From Arthrobacter sp. MMS18-M83 (GTDB lineage: Bacteria; Actinomycetota; Actinomycetes; Actinomycetales; Micrococcaceae): 64,000 nucleotides of DNA. The stretch spans positions 2,046,001-2,110,000 of the forward strand of contig NZ_CP113343.1 of the NCBI RefSeq assembly GCF_026683955.1, written 5' to 3'. Positions 1 through 7,089 of the stretch are shown one piece after another. The number at the start of each line of letters is the position of its first letter. Within the stretch, counting starts at the first letter, position 1. Both the position numbers and the translations under genes were made by a program. The notes beneath the pieces are model-generated. The model did not search any database and was not told the DNA's origin. It saw only the letters and a program-made list of their open reading frames with translations.

Positions 1-295
1 TCAGGCTGCCGGCCGATTGGATGGCTGCGAAGACGAGCAGTACGAGGAAGCCAAGGACCAGGCCTGTCACGAGCTCAAGGACCACGGCAGTGATGAAGCC
101 AGCGGTGTCCTTGGACGTGTAGCCAACGGAGAGACGTTGGGAAACGGCCAGCCCCAAACCGATGCCGAGCATCGCTTTGATGCGCAGCGGAATTGTTTGG
201 TGAGAGAAGGGCGGAGCCACCACCAGGAAGGCCGTCATCCGGACGGAGGCCAACAACAGGACCTCAAGCCAGGACTGGTTGAAGGGCAACTCCAC
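1..295 (-). CDS. fliR: Flagellar export apparatus protein FliR (partial, N-terminal part)
   Basis: Minus-strand reading frame that enters from the left edge; only the first 98 or so codons are present. The translation begins VELPFNQSWLEVLL and continues with hydrophobic helices (around TAFLVVAPPFSHQTIPLRIKA and ITAVVLELVTGLVLGFLVLLVF), which is the FliR membrane-protein pattern, including the conserved P-R-I-K segment. The only usable start I see is a GTG two bases after the fliQ stop, because an in-frame TGA lies just upstream. FliR is an integral part of the flagellar type III export gate with FliP and FliQ. It is the last gene of the fliM-to-fliR unit in this window; flhB and flhA would be expected off the left edge. 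Confidence 0.9.
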   Translation of the reverse strand, partial: MELPFNQSWLEVLLLASVRMTAFLVVAPPFSHQTIPLRIKAMLGIGLGLAVSQRLSVGYTSKDTAGFITAVVLELVTGLVLGFLVLLVFAAIQSAGSL

Positions 296-296
296 T

Positions 297-572
297 TCAC
301 GCTCCGCCGATCAGCCCGGGTATCCGGGCAAAGAGCTCGTTGGTGAAGGAGACAGCCTCGGTGATCATCCAATGTCCGCACACCACCAGGGCCACGGCCA
401 CGGCGACGGCCTTGGGCACGAAGGAGAGGGTGGCTTCCTGAAGCTGGGTGATGGACTGCAGGAGGGAAATGGCGAGGCCCACCACCAGCGCGGTCACCAA
501 GGCGGGCGCGGCCAGCTTGGCCGCAAGAATCAGGGCCTGGAGGCAAATGTCCAGGACTGCGTTGGTATTCAT
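297..572 (-). CDS. fliQ: Flagellar export apparatus protein FliQ
   Basis: A 91-residue protein of the normal FliQ length (about 90) with two long hydrophobic helices, roughly residues 15-40 and 55-75. The segment LVVGLAISLLQSITQLQE followed by LSFVPK is the FliQ signature. It forms the export gate in the cytoplasmic membrane with FliP and FliR. The ATG overlaps the fliP stop codon by one base, and its own stop is two bases before the fliR start, so the three gate genes are translationally coupled. Identification rests on motif, length and neighbours, which all agree. Confidence 0.96.
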   Translation of the reverse strand: MNTNAVLDICLQALILAAKLAAPALVTALVVGLAISLLQSITQLQEATLSFVPKAVAVAVALVVCGHWMITEAVSFTNELFARIPGLIGGA

Positions 573-1426
573 CAGCCGCTCGAATAACTCTGGATCAGGG
601 CGGTGATCACCAATCCCCAGCCGTCCACCAGGATGAACAGCAGGATCTTGAAGGGCAGGGAGATCATCACCGGCGGAAGCATCATCATGCCCATGGACAT
701 CAGCGCGGCCGAGACCACCAGGTCGATCACCAGGAACGGAATGAAAATGACGAAACCGATGATGAACGCTGCCCGGAGCTCGGAGATCATGAACGCCGGG
801 ATCAGGGTCTGTAGCGGTACCGATTGCGGGTTGGCAGGGTTATCCAGCTTGGCCGCCCGGGTCATGAGGGCAATATCTTCTTGCCGGGTGTGGGCCACCA
901 TGAAGTGCTGGAGTGGTGCGGATCCGGCCGAAACGGCTCCGTTGAAGTCCAGCGTCCCGTTCAGGTAAGGCTGGATGCCAACGTTGTTGATCTCCGAAAT
1001 CACGGGCCACATGACAAAAAGGGACAGGAAGAGCGCCAAACCGGCCAGGACCTGATTGGGCGGGATGGATGGCAGGGACAAGGCATTGCGGGTCATGGCG
1101 AGCACCACGAAGATCTTAGTGAACGAGGTCATCATCAGCAGCAGGGCCGGAGCGACAGAGAGCAGCGTGACCCCGATCAGCGTCACAACGGCGGTGGAAG
1201 GTTTGCCATCCAGTCCGTTGATGTCGATGCTGACGTTGCCGCCGGACGGCTGAGCCGGGGCCGTGGGCACCGCGGGTGCGGCGGGTGGCGTCGGGGCGAT
1301 GGGTGCTGAGTGTCCGGCGGACATGCCCAACCACAGGAACAGGGCCGTCAGCAGCAGCACGCAGAGAACTGCGAGCAACATTCTGGCCATGCGGCGGCCA
1401 TCGACAGTCCCAAAATTCAGGATCAA
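572..1426 (-). CDS. fliP: Flagellar export apparatus protein FliP
   Basis: Up to 284 residues. It has an N-terminal hydrophobic signal-like helix, a Pro/Ala-rich linker and then the FliP core: VTLLSVAPALLLMMTSFTKI, NQVLAGLALFLSLFVM and the C-terminal FKILLFILVDGWGLV, all classic FliP motifs. The longest frame starts with TTG at 1426, which overlaps the fliO stop by four bases (TTGA). An ATG at 1390 (MARMLLAVL) gives 272 residues and a cleaner signal peptide, and may be the real start. FliP nucleates the FliPQR export gate. It is coupled to fliO upstream and fliQ downstream. Confidence 0.95.
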   Translation of the reverse strand: MILNFGTVDGRRMARMLLAVLCVLLLTALFLWLGMSAGHSAPIAPTPPAAPAVPTAPAQPSGGNVSIDINGLDGKPSTAVVTLIGVTLLSVAPALLLMMTSFTKIFVVLAMTRNALSLPSIPPNQVLAGLALFLSLFVMWPVISEINNVGIQPYLNGTLDFNGAVSAGSAPLQHFMVAHTRQEDIALMTRAAKLDNPANPQSVPLQTLIPAFMISELRAAFIIGFVIFIPFLVIDLVVSAALMSMGMMMLPPVMISLPFKILLFILVDGWGLVITALIQSYSSG

Positions 1427-1995
1427 TTGCGGCGTCCCCTGATGGCCTCGGCGGCCTGCCGCCAGGTTGAACCGGCAAGAATGGAGCCGTGCAGGGGTGG
1501 TGGTTCCTTGTTCAGCTCATTGCGGCGATGGATCTCGCTGCGGCGTGTGAGTCCATTGGCTTGGGGTTCAATGGCTTGGGGCCTGTTGTCCGCAAGCTGC
1601 GCGCCGGCGGCGTCGCGGAAGATGTCTGCGAAGCTATCGGGTGCCGGAGAGCGCTCCGGTGTTCGTTCCTGGCGCTCGACAGGGAACGGGGCCGGCCCAG
1701 GAAACCGGGCCTCCGCCGTCGTGATTTCCGGAAGCTCGACCGGGATGTCGCAGGTGTGCAGGACATTGATGGCGTGCTCGGTGACGCCCAAAAGGAATCG
1801 TTTGTCCCCGGCGTCGACCACCACCACGGAGGCCTTTTGACCGACGGTCTGCCGGCTGACCACCGTCAGGGTGGTGTTGGCCCGGCGTCTGCCTTTCCCT
1901 TTGCCCTTGAGAAGGCGGCGCTGCAGGAACCATATGAGGCCCAGCACCGCACCCAGGGCAACGAGCACACGCAGCCCGAGGATGAGCGAATCCAT
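1423..1995 (-). CDS. fliO: Flagellar biosynthesis protein FliO
   Basis: A 190-residue protein with one N-terminal membrane helix (about residues 4-23) followed by a basic stretch (QRRLLKGKGKGRRR). A small beta-rich domain follows with the FliO pattern VVSRQTVGQKASVVVVDAGDKRFLLG. After about residue 95 the protein becomes a low-complexity, charged tail with no recognisable domain. FliO is an assembly factor for the FliP-FliQ-FliR gate. The gene begins one base after the fliN stop codon and overlaps fliP by four bases. FliO is poorly conserved, so the call leans on position as well as on the N-terminal half. Confidence 0.88.
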   Translation of the reverse strand: MDSLILGLRVLVALGAVLGLIWFLQRRLLKGKGKGRRRANTTLTVVSRQTVGQKASVVVVDAGDKRFLLGVTEHAINVLHTCDIPVELPEITTAEARFPGPAPFPVERQERTPERSPAPDSFADIFRDAAGAQLADNRPQAIEPQANGLTRRSEIHRRNELNKEPPPLHGSILAGSTWRQAAEAIRGRRN

Positions 1996-2742
1996 CTAGT
2001 AGATTCCCTCGGCGACGTCGAGGATGCGCGTGATGCGCACAGCGTAGTCCTGGTCCACAACAACAACTTCTCCGTGGGCGATCAATCGGCCGTTGAGGAG
2101 AACATCCGCGGGTGCGCCGGCCGAGCGGTCCAGTTCGATCACTTTGCCCGGTTCCAAGGCGAGGGCGTCGCGCACGGACATGCGGGTGCGGCCGATCTCG
2201 ACGGTGAGGGCCATTTCGACGTTGCTGATCAGGCCGAGACGGGAAGAAACAGTGCTGGTCTGGCCGGCACGTGCGGCCGGAATGTCCTGCACGGTGCCGT
2301 GTGCTCGGACCCGGACGGCGAACCAGCCAAACGTCTGTCCGCCGTCGGCGGCCAAGGACTGCCGCAGTTCAAAAACGGCAGTTTGGGAGTCTGAGAGCAG
2401 CCCCGCGGCATCTTCCTCGCGCAGCTCCCCCAGCACTCCGGCGTCGAACGCCCCGGCTGCTTGTTCCATGGCAGGGCGCAGGACGTCGACGGCGGAGACC
2501 GCTCCGCCGGGCAACGCACCTTGCAGGGCACCGCCGGCCGCGGCGAGGAAGGACCGGTCCACGAGGATGAGCGCGAAGTCCGCAGTCACGGCGCCCACGA
2601 AGGTGGCCGTGATGGCGAGTGGTGCATACGGCGCGGCGGCCTGCGACGGGACAATGCCGGAGACGTGCAGCGCGGCGGGAGTCGGCAGCTGGGCGGCCAG
2701 CCGCTCCGCTGCCGACTCGTGCAGGGTCAGAGTGATGCTCAT
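1996..2742 (-). CDS. fliN: Flagellar motor switch protein FliN (long form)
   Basis: A 248-residue protein. The last 80 residues form a SpoA/FliN domain: SNVEMALTVEIGRTRMSVRDA, then GKVIELDRSAG, DVLLNGRLIAHGEVVVVDQDYAVRI. Classical FliN is about 130 residues, so the first 160 residues are an extension. That part is Ala-rich and could be a degenerate CheC/FliM-like domain as in FliY, but I do not see a clear phosphatase motif. It builds the C-ring of the motor with FliM and FliG. The ATG overlaps the fliM stop by four bases. Confidence 0.93.
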   Translation of the reverse strand: MSITLTLHESAAERLAAQLPTPAALHVSGIVPSQAAAPYAPLAITATFVGAVTADFALILVDRSFLAAAGGALQGALPGGAVSAVDVLRPAMEQAAGAFDAGVLGELREEDAAGLLSDSQTAVFELRQSLAADGGQTFGWFAVRVRAHGTVQDIPAARAGQTSTVSSRLGLISNVEMALTVEIGRTRMSVRDALALEPGKVIELDRSAGAPADVLLNGRLIAHGEVVVVDQDYAVRITRILDVAEGIY

Positions 2743-3635
2743 CGCTGGTTCTCCTCGATTGTGACGATGACGGCGGCTGCACGTGAGCCGTTGCGGGCGG
2801 GGGCGGCAGTGGCCAGCCGGGTGCCGTTGATGGCGACGTCGAACGGCCGGTTCTCCAAGTGCGGCAGCGGAATGACGTCCCCGACGGCGAGGCCCAGGAT
2901 CTGCGCCGGCGTCACCGGAGTGGGGCTCAACTGGACAGCAATGTCTACCGGCACCTGGGTTACCTGGGCGCGGACCAAAGCCTCGGCGTCACGGCTGTGG
3001 ACAGTGGGATTCACGTCGCCGAGTCCGGAGAGGAGGACGTCGGCGGGAATCGCGAGACTTGCAACGGCCAGGCTTTCGCCCACCTTGACAGTGAATGAGG
3101 CCACGATCATCAGCTCCGACGGAGCCGCTGCCTGGGCGAACTGGGAGTTGTACTGGATGACATCCATGCGCACCGGAGTAGTCAGGAGGGCCCCGAGCGA
3201 ATAGCTCAGGTCCTCCAGGCCGTCTTCCACCATGCGGCTGATGAGCGCCTGCTCGATCTGGGTGAACTTTCGATCCGGAACGGCCGTATCAGTGCCTCCG
3301 CCCAGCATGCGGGTCACCCAGGAAAGGGCCGCCGTGGCAGGAAACTGCATGACGAGCCGCGATTCGCTGCCCTCAATGCGGCACAGCACCATCGAGGTAA
3401 CGGAAGGCAAGGAAGCCGCGTACTCGTCATAGCTCTGCATGATGAGCTGCTCCAGGGTCACGGTGGATTTCACGCGGACCTTGGCCGTGAGCTGGGTTCC
3501 CCATTGGCGCGCAAAAGTCTCGAAAGCAACTTCCAGGACGCGGCTGTGCTGGCGCGGCAAGGTGGTGGGCCTGCGGAAATCGTAGACGTCCACGGTGCGC
3601 TGCCGTCCCGCCGATTGATCTTCCTGTTCACTCAC
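2739..3635 (-). CDS. fliM: Flagellar motor switch protein FliM, without the usual CheY-binding N-terminus
   Basis: A 298-residue protein from GTG 3635. It contains the FliM middle domain (VYDFRRPTTLPRQHSRVLEV, then LVMQFPATAALSWVTRMLGG) and a C-terminal SpoA domain ending GTRLATAAPARNG. A reading frame with no recognisable FliM sequence continues upstream to 4025. I chose GTG 3635 because homology begins there and because a promoter-like motif at 3644-3670 would start transcription only two or three bases upstream, giving a nearly leaderless message. A second GTG at 3644 lies inside that motif. FliM normally starts with a short LSQxEIDALL motif that binds phospho-CheY; nothing like it is present before the VYDFRRP segment. 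Confidence 0.93.
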   Translation of the reverse strand: MSEQEDQSAGRQRTVDVYDFRRPTTLPRQHSRVLEVAFETFARQWGTQLTAKVRVKSTVTLEQLIMQSYDEYAASLPSVTSMVLCRIEGSESRLVMQFPATAALSWVTRMLGGGTDTAVPDRKFTQIEQALISRMVEDGLEDLSYSLGALLTTPVRMDVIQYNSQFAQAAAPSELMIVASFTVKVGESLAVASLAIPADVLLSGLGDVNPTVHSRDAEALVRAQVTQVPVDIAVQLSPTPVTPAQILGLAVGDVIPLPHLENRPFDVAINGTRLATAAPARNGSRAAAVIVTIEENQR

Positions 3636-3643
3636 GGTTGCCA

Positions 3644-3670
3644 CTATCGGCAAGGAAAGGGCGGGCGTAA
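3644..3670 (-). promoter_or_regulatory. Sigma-28-like promoter ahead of fliM
   Basis: On the minus strand this reads TTAC, 15 bases, GCCGATAG, close to the sigma-28 flagellar promoter (TAAA, 15, GCCGATAA). The -10 ends nine bases before the fliM GTG, so the transcript would be nearly leaderless. The same spacing occurs ahead of flbD, flgB and fliC. Confidence 0.65.
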
Positions 3671-3704
3671 GGGACCGACTATTGGAGCCTTTCCGCGTGA
3701 TTGG

Positions 3705-4169
3705 ATGTCGGATAAGCTTGGTGTGTTGCCCCAGACCCTGGCAGCGCCATTTTTCGGCGCGCGCTCCAGGAGGACATTGCAAATCGTGCCAGGCGACCCC
3801 AGCACCCGTACCGCCTCCAGGGCGGGGCATCACCCGTCCGTGCCGGCCGCAGTTGCCCCTGCGCCGAGCCAGTACCCCCGCCCCTCTCCCGCCAGGCACC
3901 CCTCCGCCGCACCGGACTCCGAAATTTGGCGAGATTATCCGTTGGCAGAGATCGAGGAGCTCATCGCGGAACTGAAAAGGAAGGTGGCGCGCTTTGCGTT
4001 GTTCCGTGCGATCGAATTCGCGCATGAGGCCTCCGAACCCGGAAACGTGGCTGCCTTTGAATCGATGAATGACGCCCTTGAAGATATCTCGGCGGCGGCG
4101 CTGGGCATCGAATTAGCATCCCCACCAAGAATTTCTCCGGATTCGTCCGGTCGCAAGGCCGGATCTTAA
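3705..4169 (+). CDS. Hypothetical protein with Pro/Ala-rich N-terminus
   Basis: About 154 residues from ATG 3705. The first half is low-complexity and rich in Pro, Ala, Ser and Arg. The second half looks like a folded helical segment (YPLAEIEELIAELKRKVARF, then FRAIEFAHEASEPGNVAAFE) with normal codon use. I do not recognise the family. It runs opposite to the flagellar genes and begins about 70 bases from the fliM start, so it is divergent from fliM. The start is uncertain: the reading frame is open upstream to 3504, but that part is antisense to fliM. A shorter form starting near the helical segment is possible. Confidence 0.5.
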   Translation: MSDKLGVLPQTLAAPFFGARSRRTLQIVPGDPSTRTASRAGHHPSVPAAVAPAPSQYPRPSPARHPSAAPDSEIWRDYPLAEIEELIAELKRKVARFALFRAIEFAHEASEPGNVAAFESMNDALEDISAAALGIELASPPRISPDSSGRKAGS

Positions 4170-4205
4170 CGTACCGGGAACCAACCAAGAGTCAGGAATT
4201 GCAGG

Positions 4206-4466
4206 ATGATCAGCACCATTGAGGCCGGCCGGACGTTTTTTGTCGAGGCCAATAACCCGCTCGAGATCGAACGGGATCTGAACGCCGCAGTGGACGCAGC
4301 GCTCCTGCACGCCATGCAAGATGGCAAGCATGGGATTTTGGTGACCCGGCACGGGCACTCGAGCTTCACTGTCTCCGTCAGCAGCAAAGTCCCTTACGGA
4401 GAGACGATGGAAGAGAACGGGCCGGCCTGGAGTCCGGGGAAAGCCGAAACCTCCGGGGCCGCCTAA
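4206..4466 (+). CDS. Small hypothetical protein
   Basis: An 86-residue protein starting MISTIEAGRTFFVEANNPLE. It has an amphipathic helix with regular Asp/Ala spacing (ERDLNAAVDAALLHAMQ) and a beta-like stretch (HGILVTRHGHSSFTVSVSS). A weak ribosome-binding sequence (GCAGG) lies directly upstream. I do not recognise the family, but the balanced composition and codon positions suggest it is translated. It lies 36 bases after the preceding plus-strand gene and may be co-transcribed with it. It ends just before a short tandem repeat at 4473-4507. Confidence 0.6.
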   Translation: MISTIEAGRTFFVEANNPLEIERDLNAAVDAALLHAMQDGKHGILVTRHGHSSFTVSVSSKVPYGETMEENGPAWSPGKAETSGAA

Positions 4467-4472
4467 ACGTTC

Positions 4473-4507
4473 GGACCCGCCAGAACTTCCGGACCCGCCA
4501 GAACATT
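4473..4507. repeat. Two-copy tandem repeat
   Basis: The unit GGACCCGCCAGAACTTCC (18 bases) is followed directly by GGACCCGCCAGAACATT, nearly the same sequence. It lies in the short gap between two convergent genes. It has no obvious hairpin and I assign it no function. Confidence 0.6.
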
Positions 4508-4523
4508 GGACGGCCTTTGCCGC

Positions 4524-5237
4524 CTATAGAGTCAGGGTCCGTTCGATGACGCGCGCCGCCGTGTCATGCAGACTCTGGTTGTTCGCGCGTGCAAAAGTGC
4601 GTAGCCGGCGGAACGCCTCTTCCATGTCCACTCCGGCAGTGTAGGCAATGACCCCCTTGGCCTGTTCGATAAGGACTCGGCTATTCAGGGCGCGCTGCAG
4701 CTGTTCGTTGATCACCGCCGATTCGCGGATGGTGCGTTCCTGCAGGATGCTGATGGTCGCAACGTCTGCCAGCGCTTGGCCGATGGCAACGTCCTCCGGG
4801 GTGAGGGCGCCCGAATGTTCGCCGAAAAGGCCCATGGCTCCGATGGTTCTGCCTTGAACGCGCATCGGTACCGCGTGGACAGAACGGAATCCCTGTGACA
4901 GGGCGGCTGCCTGGAATTCTGGCCATTGGCCACTCAAGGCGCGTATGTCCTCCACGACCACAAGTGTTCCTGTCCGGTAGCACTCGACACAAGGACCGGA
5001 GCCCGCTTGCAGCTGAAGTATTTCAACCAGCTGGCTTCGTTCGCTGGTGGAAGCAAGAACCTGCAGCTCGCCGTGGGGATCGGCAAGCAACAACCCGGCG
5101 GCGGCGGCATCGAGCAGATCCACGGATGCTTCGACAAGGGCATGGAGCAAGGCCAGCACGTCGTAGTCAGCAACCAACGTGTTCGTGATCCTTACGAAGG
5201 CCGCGCTGACGCGCTCGGCACGGCTTATCGTCACCAT
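4524..5237 (-). CDS. GAF-ANTAR domain transcription antitermination regulator
   Basis: A 237-residue protein. An N-terminal GAF sensor domain (about residues 10-165) is seen in LLDAAAAGLLLADPHGELQVLAS, GPCVECYRTGTLVVVEDI and FRSVHAVPMRVQGRTIGAMGLF. A C-terminal ANTAR RNA-binding domain (about residues 170-235) contains SRVLIEQAKGVIAYTAGVDM and EEAFRRLRTFARANNQSL. ANTAR proteins bind paired hexanucleotide-loop hairpins in leaders and prevent termination. It lies nine bases downstream of a second GAF-ANTAR gene on the same strand, so the two form an operon. The ligand is unknown. The pair sits in the block that separates motB from fliM. Confidence 0.93.
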   Translation of the reverse strand: MVTISRAERVSAAFVRITNTLVADYDVLALLHALVEASVDLLDAAAAGLLLADPHGELQVLASTSERSQLVEILQLQAGSGPCVECYRTGTLVVVEDIRALSGQWPEFQAAALSQGFRSVHAVPMRVQGRTIGAMGLFGEHSGALTPEDVAIGQALADVATISILQERTIRESAVINEQLQRALNSRVLIEQAKGVIAYTAGVDMEEAFRRLRTFARANNQSLHDTAARVIERTLTL

Positions 5238-5246
5238 ATCGCCATG

Positions 5247-5999
5247 TTACTGCAGACCAGGACTGCCGTGCGCGTCATTTCCCAGAGCAAAACTCAGGCG
5301 TCCCTGCAGCACCGCATCGGCTGTTTCGCGCAATGACAGCGCGTGCGCGAACGCGTGGGCGCGCATCAACAAAAGTGCGTCCGCGGCGGAACTTCCCGAT
5401 TGTGCCAGGACCATTCCCGTGGCCTGATGGATTTCCCGCCGGGACATCAACGCGGTTTCCACGGCGGGGTCCGTGTCGGGCGAGTTCACCAACAGGACCC
5501 GTCGCAACAAATGCCACGCCGTCTGGCCGGCGAGTACCGATGCTGTCGCGTAATCGGCGTAGCTCAGGCTCCCCGGTTTCGTATGATGGAGCTCCACAAC
5601 TCCCAGATCCATAGCGCCGACGGTCAGCGGGAACACAAACAGCGCCGCAACTTCGGTCTCCAAGATTGCTTTGCTAAAAACCGGCCACGAGTACGGATGT
5701 GAGTATCGGACATCGGGGACCAGAACGGGGAGCTTTGTGTGCAAGGCTTCCCACCTGGGACCTTCCCCCAAATCAAACTGCAGCTCATCAAGCCTGGCCG
5801 CCAGCCTATTGCTCGCGCACACAAGGGTTTCGGACGCGGCCCCGCCGAACATGGACACGGCAGCACCGCTCACCGGTAGCTGACTCAGAAACGGTGTGCA
5901 TAGGTCGGCGTCATCGGAAGCTCCCGCTCCAACGCCGGAGTCAACCATGGAACATGCCTTGGCGGAACTCCGAGAGCTCTGGGGCGGCGTGTGCAGCAT
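5247..5999 (-). CDS. GAF-ANTAR domain regulator (second, divergent copy)
   Basis: Up to 250 residues. It has a GAF-like domain (LPVSGAAVSMFGGAASETLV, LDELQFDLGEGPRWEALHT, VAALFVFPLTVGAMDLGVVE) and a C-terminal ANTAR region (SRREIHQATGMVLAQSG, then SAADALLLMRAHAFAHALSL). The ANTAR part is more diverged than in the neighbouring gene. The first 18 residues are Ser-rich and not family-like, so a downstream start at MVDSGVG is possible. It is the upstream member of a two-gene minus-strand operon. Two such proteins in tandem are usually functional partners or the result of old duplication; the low similarity favours long divergence. Confidence 0.85.
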   Translation of the reverse strand: MLHTPPQSSRSSAKACSMVDSGVGAGASDDADLCTPFLSQLPVSGAAVSMFGGAASETLVCASNRLAARLDELQFDLGEGPRWEALHTKLPVLVPDVRYSHPYSWPVFSKAILETEVAALFVFPLTVGAMDLGVVELHHTKPGSLSYADYATASVLAGQTAWHLLRRVLLVNSPDTDPAVETALMSRREIHQATGMVLAQSGSSAADALLLMRAHAFAHALSLRETADAVLQGRLSFALGNDAHGSPGLQ

Positions 6000-6138
6000 C
6001 CATGGTGAGCCTCAGATCCCCGAATCATCCTGTGCGGCAGAATCCGGTTGCACGTGGAACCGGAACAGCTGCTCTTCACCGCTAAGAATAGACCCATCAT
6101 GCCCGGGCATGCAGGTCAGGGATTGGTCGACCGGCTGC

Positions 6139-6549
6139 CTAGGCCGCAGGTGCCTGCGAAATCCTTACCATGTTGCCCGAAGGATCCCGGAAGGCGCAGT
6201 CGCGGGGACCCCATGGCTGGTCGATTGGCTCCTGCATGACCTCCGCGCCGGACGCCCTGACCTTCTCGAAGAGCGTATCGACGTCGTCTGATCGGAAGAC
6301 AATGGGACCCAGGACCCCCTTGGTGAGCAGCTCCTGGAGGGAATCGCCGTCGGCCTTCGAGCGGCCAGCGTGCGGTTCGGAAAGCACGATTTCAACGCCG
6401 GGCTGGGCCGTGCTGCCGAGCGTGATCCAGCGGAATCCGCCCTGTGCGACGTCGTTGAGCACCTCGAGGCCGAGGGCATCCCGGTAGAAGGTGAGTGCTT
6501 CGTCGGGATCGTTGACAGTGATGTGTGAGTACTGCAGTGAAATAGTCAT
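6139..6549 (-). CDS. VOC (glyoxalase/bleomycin resistance/dioxygenase) family protein
   Basis: A 136-residue protein from ATG 6549, the usual length for a two-module VOC protein. It begins MTISLQYSHITVNDPDEALT and contains FYRDALGLEV, VFRSDDVDTLFEKVRASGAEV and the C-terminal RDCAFRDPSGNMVRI, the standard VOC pattern. Likely metal ligands are the His of YSHITV and a late acidic residue, but the second-module pattern is not fully canonical and the substrate is unknown. It starts ten bases after the AraC-type regulator on the same strand, so the two are probably co-transcribed. Such AraC-VOC pairs are common in actinobacteria. Confidence 0.9.
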   Translation of the reverse strand: MTISLQYSHITVNDPDEALTFYRDALGLEVLNDVAQGGFRWITLGSTAQPGVEIVLSEPHAGRSKADGDSLQELLTKGVLGPIVFRSDDVDTLFEKVRASGAEVMQEPIDQPWGPRDCAFRDPSGNMVRISQAPAA

Positions 6550-6559
6550 GGCAACGACG

Positions 6560-7048
6560 CTAGTCCGCGACGACGGCGAGCGCTTCTTGAATCCTGCTCT
6601 CTTCTTTCCGGCCAGGTTGCTCGTTCCGGCGGGGCCTCGTGCGAATCTTCGCCACGCACGCCGGCATTGCGGCCACTGCGAGGTGCTCGCCGGTGCGGTA
6701 GGTGCTGGGAGGCACCCCCACGAGTTCGGTGAACCGCGAACTGAAAGAGCCAAGTGACGTACAACCGACCTCCATGCAGGCGTCCGTGACGCTCATTCCG
6801 CCGCGCAGGAGCGCCATCGCCCGCTCGATCCGGCGGGTCATGAGGTAGTTGTAAGGGGTCTCGCCGTACGCGGCCCGGAACTGCCGCGAGAAGTGCGCGG
6901 CTGACATGTAGGCATGGCTGGCCATGGTCGGCACGTCGAGGGGCTTTGCGTACTCGCGGTCGATCAGGTCACGGGCCCGGCGCAAGTATGTGAGCCTGGC
7001 AAGATCCTCCGGGGTCATGCCACGAGCGTACCTCGGCACGCTGGTCAT
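6560..7048 (-). CDS. AraC family transcriptional regulator (DNA-binding domain only)
   Basis: A 162-residue protein consisting almost entirely of an AraC HTH domain: a first helix-turn-helix around VPTMASHAYMSAAHFSRQF and a second around MSVTDACMEVGCTSLGSFSS, followed by RFTELVGVPPSTYR. There is no N-terminal ligand-binding domain. I place the start at ATG 7048; an internal ATG at 7018 (MTPEDLARL) is also good. The upstream open frame runs into motB antisense sequence and is not family-like. It probably controls the VOC gene ten bases downstream and itself. Confidence 0.88.
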   Translation of the reverse strand: MTSVPRYARGMTPEDLARLTYLRRARDLIDREYAKPLDVPTMASHAYMSAAHFSRQFRAAYGETPYNYLMTRRIERAMALLRGGMSVTDACMEVGCTSLGSFSSRFTELVGVPPSTYRTGEHLAVAAMPACVAKIRTRPRRNEQPGRKEESRIQEALAVVAD

Positions 7049-7089
7049 TTCCACGGAGCCCGACGTCGTCCGGCACCTGCCGTGCGGGC

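Noticed and set aside
3636..4025. The 428-codon form of FliM
   Set aside because: The extra N-terminal part is Gly/Arg-rich, unlike FliM, and lies upstream of the predicted promoter and antisense to the small plus-strand gene.
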